From Pycnopodia helianthoides (taxonomy: Eukaryota; Echinodermata; Asteroidea; Forcipulatida; Asteriidae), in the NCBI GenBank assembly GCA_032158295.1, contig CM063251.1, positions 19,907,433 to 19,971,432 of the forward strand: a stretch of DNA of 64,000 bases, read 5' to 3'. Under the pieces are notes generated by a model that made no database searches, had not been told where the DNA came from, and saw nothing but the letters and a program-made list of their open reading frames with translations. Shown here piece by piece: positions 11,842-23,292 of the stretch (position 1 is the stretch's first letter; each line of letters starts with the position of its first letter). A program made the translations under genes and the position numbers.

Positions 11842-12455
11842 GTGCCTCTGTAAAAAGAAGAACATGTCAATCAATGAATCAAAGCTGAAGTACAATGCAC
11901 ACAGTGAGAAAAAAACCATTGTCACTGTGATATGCAACAAGATTGGCGTCACACAGTGTAAAGTCAACAAATTAGTTAGTGGCCTGATGTTTCAACCCTA
12001 GCAGAGTCTTTCTCAAAGACTAAATGACAAGACAACACACCATACATGCATACAAGGGTGACAAGAGCAGTCAAGTGGAAATATACATGAATAGAGAGAA
12101 TTATGGAGACAAGGGGGAGGCTTACAGTGTAAAGTCGCCATCTTTACGGGCAATCATTTTAACGCACAACTGTGCCTTTGGCTTGTGGCACACAAAAGCT
12201 CTATCAATTTCACTACACAATTGATCGGTGAGACACTAAGCTGCGTAGACTAATCAGAATGCCTGACGGAGCTCAAAGCGAAAATGTAAGTGCTCCAACT
12301 ATCAGGAACTATCTATTCTATAACAAGAAGTTCAAATTCAGTTTTCGTATCCATGTGCTCAATTGAAGCTCTTCACATGAAAGAGAAAGTAGCCCTATTT
12401 ACTTACAATGTCAAGTAATGAACCACAAGGGAAACTGACTGGGTAAATTTCAAAT

Positions 12456-12592
12456 GGTTTGGGGTTGAACAAAGAAAAATTGACTAGGCGGGATTTGAAC
12501 CAACGACCTCCGGATTAACGTTAATCCGGAGGTCGTTGGTTCAAATCCCGCTCTAGTCAATTTTTCTTTTTTCTTTGTTCAACCCCAAACCT
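12456..12592. repeat. Head-to-head SINE ends forming a near-perfect palindrome
   Basis: Two partial copies of the tRNA-headed SINE meet head to head at 12519/12520 (CCGGATTAAC|GTTAATCCGG). Each arm carries the tRNA T-arm B box (GGTTCAAATCCCGC) and the SINE body ATTGACTAG / CTAGTCAAT, extending to GGTTTGGGGTTGAAC. Arms are about 64 and 72 bp. Confidence 0.9.
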
Positions 12593-13440
12593 ATTTACTT
12601 ACAAATACAACCTTGAACATTTTGTTTTTAAAGGTTTTAATTATATCATTGTTTTTTTAGGAGAGAAAATATTACCACTCTCTAGATCTGTGACTAACCC
12701 ACGTTACTATTAGGCCAAATAATTTTGTTTAATGTTTAGAGTCCCCTCCTGATTCCTTTTTGAGAGGCCGCCTCCTTTTTGTTTGTTTTTTAAGGGATAA
12801 ATTTTAGCAATTATAAAATACACAAGATCGGGCTGGCAACCATCTTGAAAAAAAAAAAAAAATCTCCTCCTTCCTTTTTTCAAAAAGGCAGAATGCTAAA
12901 CATGTTTTTGTTTTACTTTGCCTGACCTCTCCTCCCCAGTGCCCAACAGGAGACTATGGATACTAATGCCACAATACACAAGCCATGTTCCTGACAATTT
13001 GCCACAAAATAACACAGCTTGTCATTTCACTGGTCTGTCACTGCCATGCTTGTCACTTTGACCATATTGGTAAAATTTCCGTATCCCTCTGCCACTTTTT
13101 CATTCACTGAAAAACAAACTAGTGTCTTATTCTCATTAACTTTTAAAATGAGATTGCTTTTTGGTAACAATGACAAGAACTTTTGAAGGCAGTGAAAAAG
13201 TGGCAATCAATGAATCGATACGGAAATTTGTCCTCCATATTTTATATACTGTAAGTAAGTGTAGGGAGCATGTTTCAACACTGAACAACTCAGACAGACC
13301 ACTTGCAGCTAGAGAACTTTCATTGGTCCTCAGGTGTTTTAAGGCCAGCGGGCCCACTTTATACTGCGTGGTTTTAAGCATGTAATTGTAAGGGAAATTG
13401 CTGATTTTCAATTGCGGAATGGTAATTTTTGAGGCATATA

Positions 13441-13966
13441 TGCGTCACGACGTATGAAGCCCAATTCCTCGCTTTTTTCTATGGCACAACCATGCACGTT
13501 TATTACTTGGTTGGGTTCTTCCATGGTGAAAGGGGGGGAGTGTTCATCACAACCCTAACCCTAACCCTACCCCTAACCTAACCCTTCCCCTAGCCCTACC
13601 CCTCACCCTACCCCTGCCCCTCACCCTACCCCTCACCATACCCCCTAACCCTACCCCAACCCCTACACCTACCCCTACCCTACCCCTACCCCTAACGCTA
13701 ACCCTACCCCTAACCCTCACCAAACCACAAACCCTCACCCTCACCCCCTCCCCCCCTACCCTAGTCCTATCCAGTCACCCTGACCGTCTCGTGGTTGTGG
13801 CTTCATATGTATGAAGCCACAACCATGGTGGTTGGCTTCATACGTATGAAGCCACACAACCGTGGTTGTGCGTGGTTGTGGCTTCATACGTATGAAGCCA
13901 CACAACCACGCCATTGTAACGTGCACGGTTGAGGCTCGGAATTGGGCTTCATACGTCGTTCGCATT
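13441..13966. mobile_element. Foldback element with a telomere-like core
   Basis: The outer arms are inverted: ACGTATGAAGCCCAATTCC (13450-13468) against GGAATTGGGCTTCATACGT (13937-13955), with CCATGCACGTT / AACGTGCACGG further in. Inside are about 210 bp of degenerate CCCTAA, CCCTAC and CCCTCA hexamers (13550-13765), then three nested palindromes built on GGCTTCATACGTATGAAGCC (13798-13905). No coding capacity. Confidence 0.85.
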
Positions 13967-13999
13967 TATATCTCTAATTTTTAGGTCTTCCAATGCTAT

Positions 14000-15045
14000 T
14001 TTCTTGTCTTCGACAAGGGAGACAATAAACACATCGTCCAAGTCCATTCTAGGAATACGAAGTGGAGCATAATTAACTTGATCATTTTGATCATGCGATA
14101 GCTGATCTGATTGTTTTGATTTTTCATTTTAAGCTATGGGTTGAAACATGGTCGTCCGAATGGAGGTGGACATGGTCATGGAGTGTAGATCAAAAACTGG
14201 TTGAAATAAAATATATGAAATCTTTCTTCTTAATTAAAAGATTTGAAAAGATTTGAGACTTACAAATACATCTAAGGGTTCCACATCTAATGCTATTATT
14301 TCTCATTAAAAGTATTACCTGTGTATGTAAGTGCAAACAGACAGAAACCAGCAGAAACATAAGCTGTCAAAAGTGCCATGTGAAGTAGAGCAAGAAACAC
14401 ACAACCCCAGCTGCTACGTAAAGTGCCACTGCCAGTCATGTGATATTTGTAACCTCTTTCCCAAGTTTCAGTTCTTGATAAGGTATAAAATGGGCACACT
14501 CGGGGACGAGCGCAGTTTAGTTTACAAACGGGATTATATGTTAGTTATGACGATAAAGGCTGTGACATTTGTGAACTTTGACATGCTCCTTGTGAAGTGA
14601 CCTTTTCATTTCACTGGTATCTTGCCAGAAGAAGAAAAAAAAAGTTAAAAGAGATAAAGCCCCAAAAGTATGTTAACCAGTTAGAGTGTGTACGTGCGTA
14701 ACTACTAATACACACCAATAAGTATCCGAGGTAAATAATTGCATGAGTCCAGAGTAATTTCTAAACTTCACCCAGTCCCTCTAAATCTAGTGTAACATTG
14801 TCGACTCGGCCTGCACTGTGGATACAGCACCGAAACGATGGGCGTACAATTTTAGGGGCGCAAATGGGGGTGGGGTACCATTTTTTCTAGGGGGCACTAC
14901 TGGCCAACTAAAACTGTAGTTTCCGTTTGCATTTCTCTCCCAAGCCCCTTTTAAGCGCTCTTGTTATGCCATTTACTATGTCACGTGAAGGCAAAAACAA
15001 ATTTATTGTCTACACGTGTAATAATGTAAATATAGTTTTGTAAAC
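14000..15045. other. Stretch with no recognisable feature
   Basis: AT-rich sequence without convincing exons, RNA genes or tandem structure. Small ORFs here show no codon or domain signal. Confidence 0.4.
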
Positions 15046-15065
15046 ATTGAAATTGTTAAACTCAA

Positions 15066-15260
15066 CCTTAATTGTTGCAGCTGGACTTGTTGCAGCAAGA
15101 CTTGTTGCAACAAGACTTAATTGTTACAGCAAGAAGTTGCAACAAGAAGTTGCAGAAAGACTGTTGCAGAAAGACTTGCAGAAAGACTTGTTGCAGCCAA
15201 GACTTGTTACAGACAAACTGTTGCAGAAAAACTTGTTGCAGAAAAACTTTTGACAAATCT
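15066..15260 (+). repeat. Degenerate short tandem repeat (TTGCAGAAAGACT-like)
   Basis: Irregular repeats of TTGCAGCAAGACTTG, TTGCAACAAGACTT, TTGCAGAAAGACTTG and TTGCAGAAAAACTTG. Several frames stay open through the Leu/Gln/Lys codons, but there is no sign of a gene. Confidence 0.75.
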
Positions 15261-15344
15261 TCAAAATTATTCAAACACAGCTTCTACAAAAATTGGTTAC
15301 GGACTGTCGATCCCCTTTGCATCGATCAGTGAGCATCCCAAGCA

Positions 15345-15738
15345 TTAAAGGAACGTTACAGAATTGGTAAGAAAAAAACTTGTAAAATATACTTTTTGAT
15401 CACAGATTTACATAAAACTTACACGGTCTAATGATGATGATAGTAGAAAACATCCCTTGAAATCTTTCTGTCTGAAATGCCATATTTGATGAGTAATGAA
15501 TAAACTAATTTTCTGATTGGAGTTTATCGCTCAGTGAGCGTTTTATTCATAAAATGATATGTGATTTCATGCAAATGTTTTAAAATCGGTTTTTCACTAT
15601 TTTCTCGTGACCCAGATGGCCGATCGATCTCAAACTTCTACAGGTTTGTCAGTTTATGTATATGGTGGATTACATAAAGTGCTTACACTGGCAGGAACTG
15701 TTTTGCTAGCAAAAACCAATTCTGTAATGTTCCTTTAA
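15345..15738 (+). mobile_element. TTAA-bounded inverted-repeat element, copy 1
   Basis: A 386-bp body (15349-15734) lies between TTAA tetranucleotides. Terminal inverted repeats are AGGAACGTTACAGAATTGGT and ACCAATTCTGTAATGTTCCT. Two more full-length copies sit at 28624-29018 and 34819-35210. No ORF. Because the ends read TTAAAGG/CCTTTAA symmetrically, the target duplication could be TTAA or just TA. Confidence 0.85.
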
Positions 15739-15919
15739 CATGCTATAAGGCCGGAAATTCGAATAATTCATGTGTCCGTCGTGCTTTGTGCGAAATGCGT
15801 AGAGCGCAATGCGTAAAAATGTTGAATATAAATACGCCAAGCATATTGCGTATTGCGTACCTGCAAAACAGTGTGTATTGCTTAGCGTGTATTTTATAAG
15901 GCTTCGCCTCGGGTTCCAA

Positions 15920-17937
15920 TCAATCAATCATCAATCAGAAAACATTTATATAGCGCCAAAATCAACAAAAATTGTTCAAAGGCGCTAAAGACAGTTACAT
16001 GAAATTAATTACAATACACTTGTTGAAAAAGATGACATTTGAGCAGTCTCTTGAAAATATTAACAGTCTGAGCATCCTTGATGTGATTTGGGAGAGTGTT
16101 CCATTCTTTTGGTCCATAGCAGGAGAGTGAGCGATCTGCAAATGACACAGCATTGGTTCTGGGCACGATAAACTGAGGAGAAGATGTATATGATCTAAGC
16201 TGTCTGCCTGGTGGTTGCAGCTGTAGCAGGTCAGATATGTATGATGGCGACTGTTTATGGTGAGCTTTGTACACAAGAAGAAGAACTTTGAATTTGATAC
16301 GTTGTTGTATGGGGAGCCAGTGAAGAGCAACGAGTTCTGATGTTATAGGGTCGTACTTCTTACGCTTGACGATGACGCGAGCAGAGGTGCGTTGAACATT
16401 CTGAAGTTTGGTGATGAGAGATTTGTTGACACCAATCAAGAGGCTGTTGCAGTAGTCCAACCTGGAGGTAACCAAAATGTGCACAGCTAGCTTGGCCGCT
16501 TCAGTCGTGAGCATTTGGCGTGCACGGCTAATGTTATTAAGATGATAGTTAGCAGATCTGATGGTAGTTGCGACATGTGCACTCATCGTCATACCAGAGT
16601 CGAACATAACCCCTAAATTTCTGACAGGGTTTGTTTGGACGGGAACATCAACACCAACAACAGTCACCGAGGGCAGATTGAACTTAGCCAATTGAGCTCT
16701 AAACCCAATTACCATAACCTCAGTTTTGTCGGCATTGAGTTTCAGGAAGTTTTTTTGACATCCATGCTTGCACACTGGAAACACAGTCTACAAGTTTCGA
16801 GACTGCCTGCTTTACTCCCTCCTCAGATGTTGGACAAACCGAAACATACACTTGTGTATCATCAGCGTACATATGCAGATTTAGCCCATATTCGCGAACT
16901 AGATTTCCGAGAGGTAAAATGTAAATGGCAAACAGCAAAGGGCCTAACACTGATCCCTGAGGCACGCCATACACCAAGTTCTGAACAGAAGAAAGTTTGC
17001 CATCTACGAGGACACGCTGAGATCGATCAGATAGGTACGATTTGAACCAGGCAAGCGGAATTCCATGTACACCAAGCAGATATTCCAAGCGATGTATGAG
17101 AACTTTATGGTCAGTAGTGTCAAATGCACTGCTCAAATCAAGTAGGACAAGGATTGTTACTCCCCGTCTCTCCATTGCCCACAATATGTCATTGTGATTC
17201 TTGATTAAGGCAGTCTCGGTTGAATGAAACTGCTTATAGGCCGACTGAAATGGCTCATGAAGTCTGTTCTCGGTCATGTAGTTGGTTAGCTGCTTTGCAA
17301 CAACACGCTCAAGCACCTTGGAAAGGAAGGGAAGGTTGCTGACAGGCCTGTAGTTCTTCAGCGTGTTGTGGTCTAAATTAGCCTTTTTGAGGAGTGGCGC
17401 AATAACAGCCTCTTTATAGGTATCTGGAACAATGCCAGATCTGAGCGAAGTGTTCACAATTGCTGTTACGGTTGGTAGAAGAGAGTCAAGCAATAATTTC
17501 ACCATCCAAGAAGGCAGAGGATCGAGAATGGAAGACGGGCTTGGTGCTTTGGAAATTATCTCATGAAGATCGTCCTCGCTGACAGTAACAAATGTGTCCC
17601 AGGAGTGAGAAACGGGAGATGGCGTGGAAGGGTCACCGTTTTGACATGTGAGATTGTCCCTGATGGTTTGAATTTTAGTTGAAAAGTACCTTGCAAATTG
17701 ATCTGCCAAGTCTTTGGAAGAGTCATGGTCTGGTAGTTTTGAGGGTTTCTTTTGCTGAAGAATGTCATTTATGGAACGAAACGTGGACTTGAAATCATTT
17801 CCACACTCAATGATCTTGTTGTTGAGGAAAGTACACTTGGATCGGTACAGCTCAATGTTGTAGCTATTTCTTGCTTTCTTGAACTTATCAAAGTCAGTCT
17901 GCAAACGTGCCATTTGCCCCCCCCCCCCGGTGTACAA
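15920..17937 (-). mobile_element. 5'-truncated CR1/L2-like non-LTR retrotransposon with reverse transcriptase
   Basis: The minus strand encodes a reverse transcriptase. Motifs in order are NYRPVSNLPFLSKVLERVVA (RT 2a region), FQSAYKQFHSTETAL, LLDLSSAFDTTDH (motif A, catalytic Asp), VPQGSVLGPLLFAIY (motif B), YADDTQVY (motif C, catalytic YADD) and LGVMFDSGMT. The C-terminal domain ends in SFADRSLSCYGPKEWNTLP and FKRLLKCHLF. The layout is that of the CR1/L2 group of the Jockey superfamily. The endonuclease domain is missing: the copy starts at about 17937 next to a run of C. The frame shifts once at about 16750 in a T homopolymer, between WMSKK and NFLKLNADKTEV. The 3' end is a short (TGAT)n-like tail at about 15920-15940. 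Dead copy. Confidence 0.92.
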
Positions 17938-18251
17938 AACACCATGGGGATACCATCACAGCGTGCCACATAATGAATCATGTATGGCCTCAAACGGGAG
18001 ACACCAAGTGGGTATCCACTAATTACTTCAGCTTATAAACATAGGCCTAGTCTTGCTGGATTCAAGTAATTTTTTATTAACAAAGATTGACAAATACCAT
18101 GTTTTTCCGCATGTTGGCTCGGACTGAAATAATTGAGACGTGCAATTATAAGGTCCATGATCGTCGTCAAGAGCCAACTGACATCACTGATCCCGTCACT
18201 AAATTAAAACAACTTGAAACTTTAAAATAACAGATCTAGACACAACAAGCA

Positions 18252-18818
18252 ACCTGTGCAAGTCTCGCACGTATTCGAACTTCCAGGGACCTTGGTTCGG
18301 CCCTCCCAGTGTCATGGGTCATAGGGAAATCTGTCCCCCGGAGATTCTGTCCCCCCGAATGGGAATTTAACATGGGCTGAAGGAGGATGATTAAAAAGAG
18401 GGCGCTATCAGAATCTCCTGCCACCACCGGCCATACCGTGAGTTTTACGTGTCGATTCTGTTTCTTCAAACACTTGAGTTTAAACAATAATTATAAGAAT
18501 TTTGCCAAACTGCATCGATGTTATCATTAAACCTTTGATCGCAAAAGTTCTGACTGAAAGGCATGAGTTTCTAATAAGCTTTGTCGTTCAAAGTTAAAAT
18601 TTTGTTTCAATTTTAATTTTAACAATTTAATTATTTGTGAAAACTGAGATTGTATTTTAAAAACATTAGTATGGGTATTTTTATTTTCAAGAATTTCGTA
18701 TAAACAGAATTTAAAAAGAAGATTCGATTTCACAGAAAAGACATAATACTAGTAAGTCTGCGTTCGAAATGTTTTTTCGTTTTCGGTAAAAAAAAAAAGT
18801 GCGAGACTTGTACAGTCT
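18252..18818. mobile_element. Inverted-repeat element, about 570 bp
   Basis: The left end CTGTGCAAGTCTCGCAC is inverted at the right end as GTGCGAGACTTGTACAG. The same terminus (GACCGTGCAAGTCTTGCGC) bounds the shorter element at 28240-28384, so these are two members of one family. No coding capacity. Confidence 0.65.
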
Positions 18819-19402
18819 ATTACAAGGGGATATCTTATCTAAAGTGGCCTACGCTCATAGAATAACCGTGCATGCAGTTTTGTTATCAAAGAGAAATGAA
18901 ATTCAGTGAAGGTATAGGTAGAACTAGGGGAAGTTTAATCCACTATCAGCTGTGAATATTACTTCGGATACTTTTTGTGCAACCGACCTCCAGTGGTTTC
19001 ATTATAAATCTTCCTGGACACGGCTATCGTCTGCTGCTGCATTATTATCGACAAAAACGCGTTTTGTGAGTTCTTGACACGCATGACTGAAGTTCTTTTC
19101 AGGTAAATTGATTAATTGATACATAAGTTGCATTGAAATTAATCTGCCACTGGCAGTGCCAGTATAACAATTTTCTTAAAATCATTTTTGTTCCTTTTAA
19201 ACTTTTCTTATAAAAAAATAAACGTTTAAAAATCAACACAAATTAAAATTAAAGTCAGCTGGTCAGTGTTTTTTCTTTTTTCTTCTTTCCATTACTCCAC
19301 AAATTAATGACCATAAAAAATTACTTGGTAAAGACATGGAGCAATAAACTAGATTGCTAAGTGCACTGGAGAGCTGTTGACAATATGAAACATTGTTTAA
19401 CT

Positions 19403-19797
19403 TTAAAAAAGGCAGTGGACACTATTGGTAATTACTCAAAATAATTATTAGCATAAAACCTTACTTGGTAACAAGTAATGGGGAGAGGTTGACAGTATAA
19501 AACATTGTGAGAAACGGCTCCCTCTGAAGTGACATAGTTTTCGAGAAAGAAGTAATTTTCCATGAATTTGATTTTGAGACCTCAGAATTAGATTTTGAGG
19601 TCTCGAAATCAACCATCTGAAAGCACACAACTTCGTGTGACAAGGGTGTTTTTTCTTTCATAGTTATCTCGCAACTTCGACGACCAATTGAGCTCAAGTT
19701 TTTACAGGTTTGTTATTTTATCTATATGTTGAGATACACAAAATTAATGAGAAGACTGGTCTTTGACAATTACCAATAGTGTCCAGTGTCTTTAAAA
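19403..19797 (+). mobile_element. TTAAAGGCAGTGGACACT-type repeat
   Basis: Left end AAGGCAGTGGACACTATTGG. Right end CCAATAGTGTCCAGTGTCTT, its imperfect inverse; about 390 bp. Internal hallmarks are GAGACCTCAGAATTAGATTT and AATTGAGCTCAAGTTTTTAC. It shares the second hallmark with the TTAA families at 6.4, 15.3 and 39.8 kb. A decayed fragment of the same kind follows to about 20050. Confidence 0.75.
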
Positions 19798-20223
19798 AGA
19801 TCCCATTTGAAATTGAAATAATGTAGTTTTAGAGAAAGATCTAAAGAGGTACTTTTTCACCCAAAATTTGAATTTTACTTAGATTAGAATAAATTGTGAA
19901 AGTCCTGTTCCTGACTCTCACCATGGATGGAGGTAGAATGCTCTCACAGGCATTTAAAAGCACACAATTCTATCTAGTATAACATCTAACCGGGTGTTTT
20001 TTCTTTCGATATTTTCTTGCATCTTTTGATATTTCTTGCAGTCCAGTAATTTGGACTACCTGTAACATTACATCTACTCATTTAGTACTGTAGTACTACT
20101 TCAAGTAGCATTGACAGTGCATCTTGTTCTACGTAACTGGAACATCACTCGTCAATCAGTAGCTTTTAAACGAGCAAAAAAATTATTGCACTTAATTATT
20201 ACTTCTAGAAAATTAAAGATTAA

Positions 20224-22320
20224 AAACTTTCTGGGTATTTTTGAGAGTATTTGAAGCAAGATGCTTTAAGTGAGTTGGAAACACCACTGAGTATTTCAAG
20301 TGGGTTATCTTGAGTTGTAAGTATCACAAACACCATTGGGTATTTGGGTGAGTTGAGTATTTGAAGTGAGTTGCCTTGAGTAAGTTGGAAACACCACTGA
20401 GTTTCAAGTGAGTTAAATTGAGTTGTAAGTATCACAAACACCATTGGGTATTTGGATGGAATGAGTATTTGAAGTGAGTTGCCTTGAGTAAGTTGGAAAC
20501 ACCACTGAGTATTTCAAGTGAGTTAAATTGAGTTGTAAGTATCACAAACACCATTTGGGTATTTGGATGAAGTGAGTATTTGAAGTGAGTTGCCTTGAGT
20601 AAGTTGGAAACACCACTGAGTATTTCAAGTGAGTTATCTTGAGTTGTAAATATCACAAACACCATTGGGTATTTGGGTGAGTTGAGTATTTGAAGTGAGT
20701 TGCCTTGAGTAAGTTGGAAACACCACTGAGTTTCAAGTGAGTTAAATTGAGTTGTAAGTATCACAAACACCATTTGGGTATTTGGATGAGTTGAGTATTT
20801 AAAGTGAGTTGCCTTGAGTAAGTTTGAAACACCACTGAGTTTCAAGTGAGTTAAATTGAGTTGTAAGTATCACAAACAACATTTGGGTATTTGGATGAGT
20901 TGAGTATTTGAAGTGAGTTGCCTTGAGTAAGTTGGAAACACCACTGAGTATTTCAAGTGAGTTATCTTCAGTTGTAAGTATCACAAACACCATTGGGTAT
21001 TTGGGTAAGTTGAGTATTTGAAGTGAGTTGCCTTGAGTAAGTTGGAAACACCACTGAGTTTTCAAGTGAGTTAAATTGAGTTGTAAGTATCACAAACACC
21101 ATTTGGGTATTTGGATGAGTGAGTATTTGAAGTGAGTTGCCTTGAGTAAGTTGGAAACACCACTGAGTATTTAAAGTGAGTTATCTCAAATTGTAATTGT
21201 CAAAAACAGCGTTGGGCATTTTGGATGAGTTGAGAATTTGAAGTGAGTTGCCTTCAGTAAGTTGGAAACACCACTGAGTATTTCAAGTGAGTTATCTTGA
21301 GTTGTAAGTGTCAAAAACACTGTTGGGCGTTTTGGATGAGTTGAGAATTTGAAATGAGTTGCCCTGAGTAAATTGGAAACACCACTGAGTATTTCAAGTG
21401 AGTTATCTTGAGTTGTAAATATCACAAACACCATTGGGTATTTGGGTGACTTGAGTATTTGAAGTGAGTTGCCTTGAGTAAGTTGGAAACACACTGAGTA
21501 TTTCAAGTGAGTTATCTTGAGTTATAAGTATCCCAAACACCATTGGGTATGTGGGTGAGTTGAGAATTTGAAATGAGCTGCCTTGAGTAAATTGGAAACA
21601 CCACTGAGTATTTCAAGTGAGTTATCTTAAGTTGTAAGCGTCACAAACACCTTTGAGTGAGTTGAGAATTTGAAGTGAGTTGCCTTGAGTAAATTGGAAA
21701 CACCACTGAGTATTTCAAGTGAGTTATCTTGAGTTGTAAATATCACAAACACCATTGGGTATTTGGGTGACTTGAGTATTTGAAGTGAGTTGCCTTGAGT
21801 AAGTTGGAAACACACTGAGTATTTCAAGTGAGTTATCTTGAGTTATAAGTATCCCAAACACCATTGGGTATTTGGGTGAGTTGAGAATTTGAAATGAGTT
21901 GCCTTGAGTAAATTGGAAACACCACTGAGTATTTCAAGTGAGTTATCTTGAGTTGTAAGCGTCACAAACACCTTTGAGTGAGTTGAGAATTTGAAGTGAG
22001 TTGCCTTGAGTAAATTGGAAACACCACTGAGTATTTCAAGTGAGTTATCTTGAGTTGTAAGTATCACAAACACCATTGGGTATTTGGGTGACTTGAGTAT
22101 TTGAAGTGAGTTGCCTTGAGTAAGTTGGAAACACACTGAGTATTTCAAGTGAGTTATCTTGAGTTATAAATATCCCAAACACCATTGGGTATTTGGGTGA
22201 GTTGAGTATTTGAAGTGAGTTGCCTTGAGTAAGTTGGAAACACTACCGGGTATTTCAAGTGAGTTATCTTGAGTTGTAAAGATTACAAACACCATTGGGT
22301 ATTTGGGTGAGCACAAACCA
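20224..22320 (+). repeat. Satellite array, unit about 110 bp, roughly 19 copies
   Basis: Each unit carries GTAAGTTGGAAACACCACTG, TATTTCAAGTGAGTTATCTT, CACAAACACCATTGGGTATT and GAGTATTTGAAGTGAGTTGC. The unit itself contains two related half-motifs (TATTTCAAGTGAGTT and TATTTGAAGTGAGTT). After about 21.2 kb a variant with GAGAATTTGAA and shortened units appears, including a higher-order duplication of 21390-21550 at 21700-21860. Open frames on the minus strand are artefacts of the array. Confidence 0.95.
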
Positions 22321-22375
22321 AGAGTAGCACAAACCATTGATTATTTGAAGTGTGAGTTGTCTGTAGTCATACTGG

Positions 22376-22915
22376 CAGGGCTCGAATTTAGGGGAACATC
22401 CACAAGACCGAAGGGCTTGTAGCTCAAAATATTTACAGGACCAGAATTTAGGGGGAACATCCACAAGACCGAAGGGCTTGTAGCTCAAAATATTTACAGG
22501 ACCAGAATTTAGGGGGAACATCCACAAGACCGAAGGGCTTGTAGCTCAAAATATTTACAGGACCAGAATTTTTGTTGCAAGACCAGATTCAAAATGAACA
22601 AAAAAACCTTGTTGACGCAGTTTAGCATGCATTTAACAGTTTTTATTTGAACGAACACTAAGACATGCAAGAGAAGATTTGTATCATTTGTCTTTCATAT
22701 AAAGTGTACTTTACTCAACAGAATCGAAAGGTATTTATCAGACCCTTAGTCAACATTTGAACATATTTTGTTTTATTACAACTCTGTGTGAGGCATTCTT
22801 ATTCAGTTGAAAAAAAAAACACAAGACAACCGGACTTGTCAGGTCTTGAGGCTACTGGCCCGACACTAAAATCACTGGCCTCGGGCCTGCGGTCCAGTGT
22901 AAAATTCGAGCCCTG
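22376..22915. mobile_element. CAGGGCTCGAATTT-bounded element with 61-bp tandem triplet
   Basis: Ends CAGGGCTCGAATTTA and TAAAATTCGAGCCCTG are inverted repeats. Inside, a 61-bp unit (GACCGAAGGGCTTGTAGCTC ... GGGGGAACATCC) is repeated three times at 22385-22570. No flanking 8-bp duplication is visible; the left border abuts the satellite. A related end occurs at about 58723 (CAGGGCTCGAAATTTACACT). Confidence 0.7.
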
Positions 22916-23292
22916 ATAACGGTATCATCAGGTATCATAACTTTTGTAATTGTCTACTTGGTAGTCATTTTGAAGAAAACATGAAATATTGCAATTTATG
23001 AGAAACCATCTGGAATACATTGCTGTTGTTTATGAAGGCGAAACAATTATTAGAAGTTATGGAATAAAATCAAAATGAGCTTTAAGTTTTTTTTTTCATA
23101 TTTTTTTATTCTGACAGTACATTAAGTGTACAAGTTACACATAAATTTAAATTGGAAATCACTTCACACATACCTCAAAAGAACAATTGCAGCCATTTTA
23201 CGAAATTTTGTCTGCTAATTTTCCCTCCCAGATTTCCATACTTGACCAGTTGACTTCAGAAACAAACCAATGTCTGATTCCCAAGTCCCAGA

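Noticed and set aside
13550..13765. Chromosome end (true telomere)
   Set aside because: The CCCTAA-type hexamers are degenerate, only about 210 bp, flanked on both sides by ordinary sequence and enclosed in inverted arms.
20220..22320. CRISPR-like regular repeat array, and minus-strand repeat proteins
   Set aside because: The unit is about 110 bp and is similar throughout, with no unique spacers, in a clearly animal genome. It is a satellite. The ORFs are translations of it.
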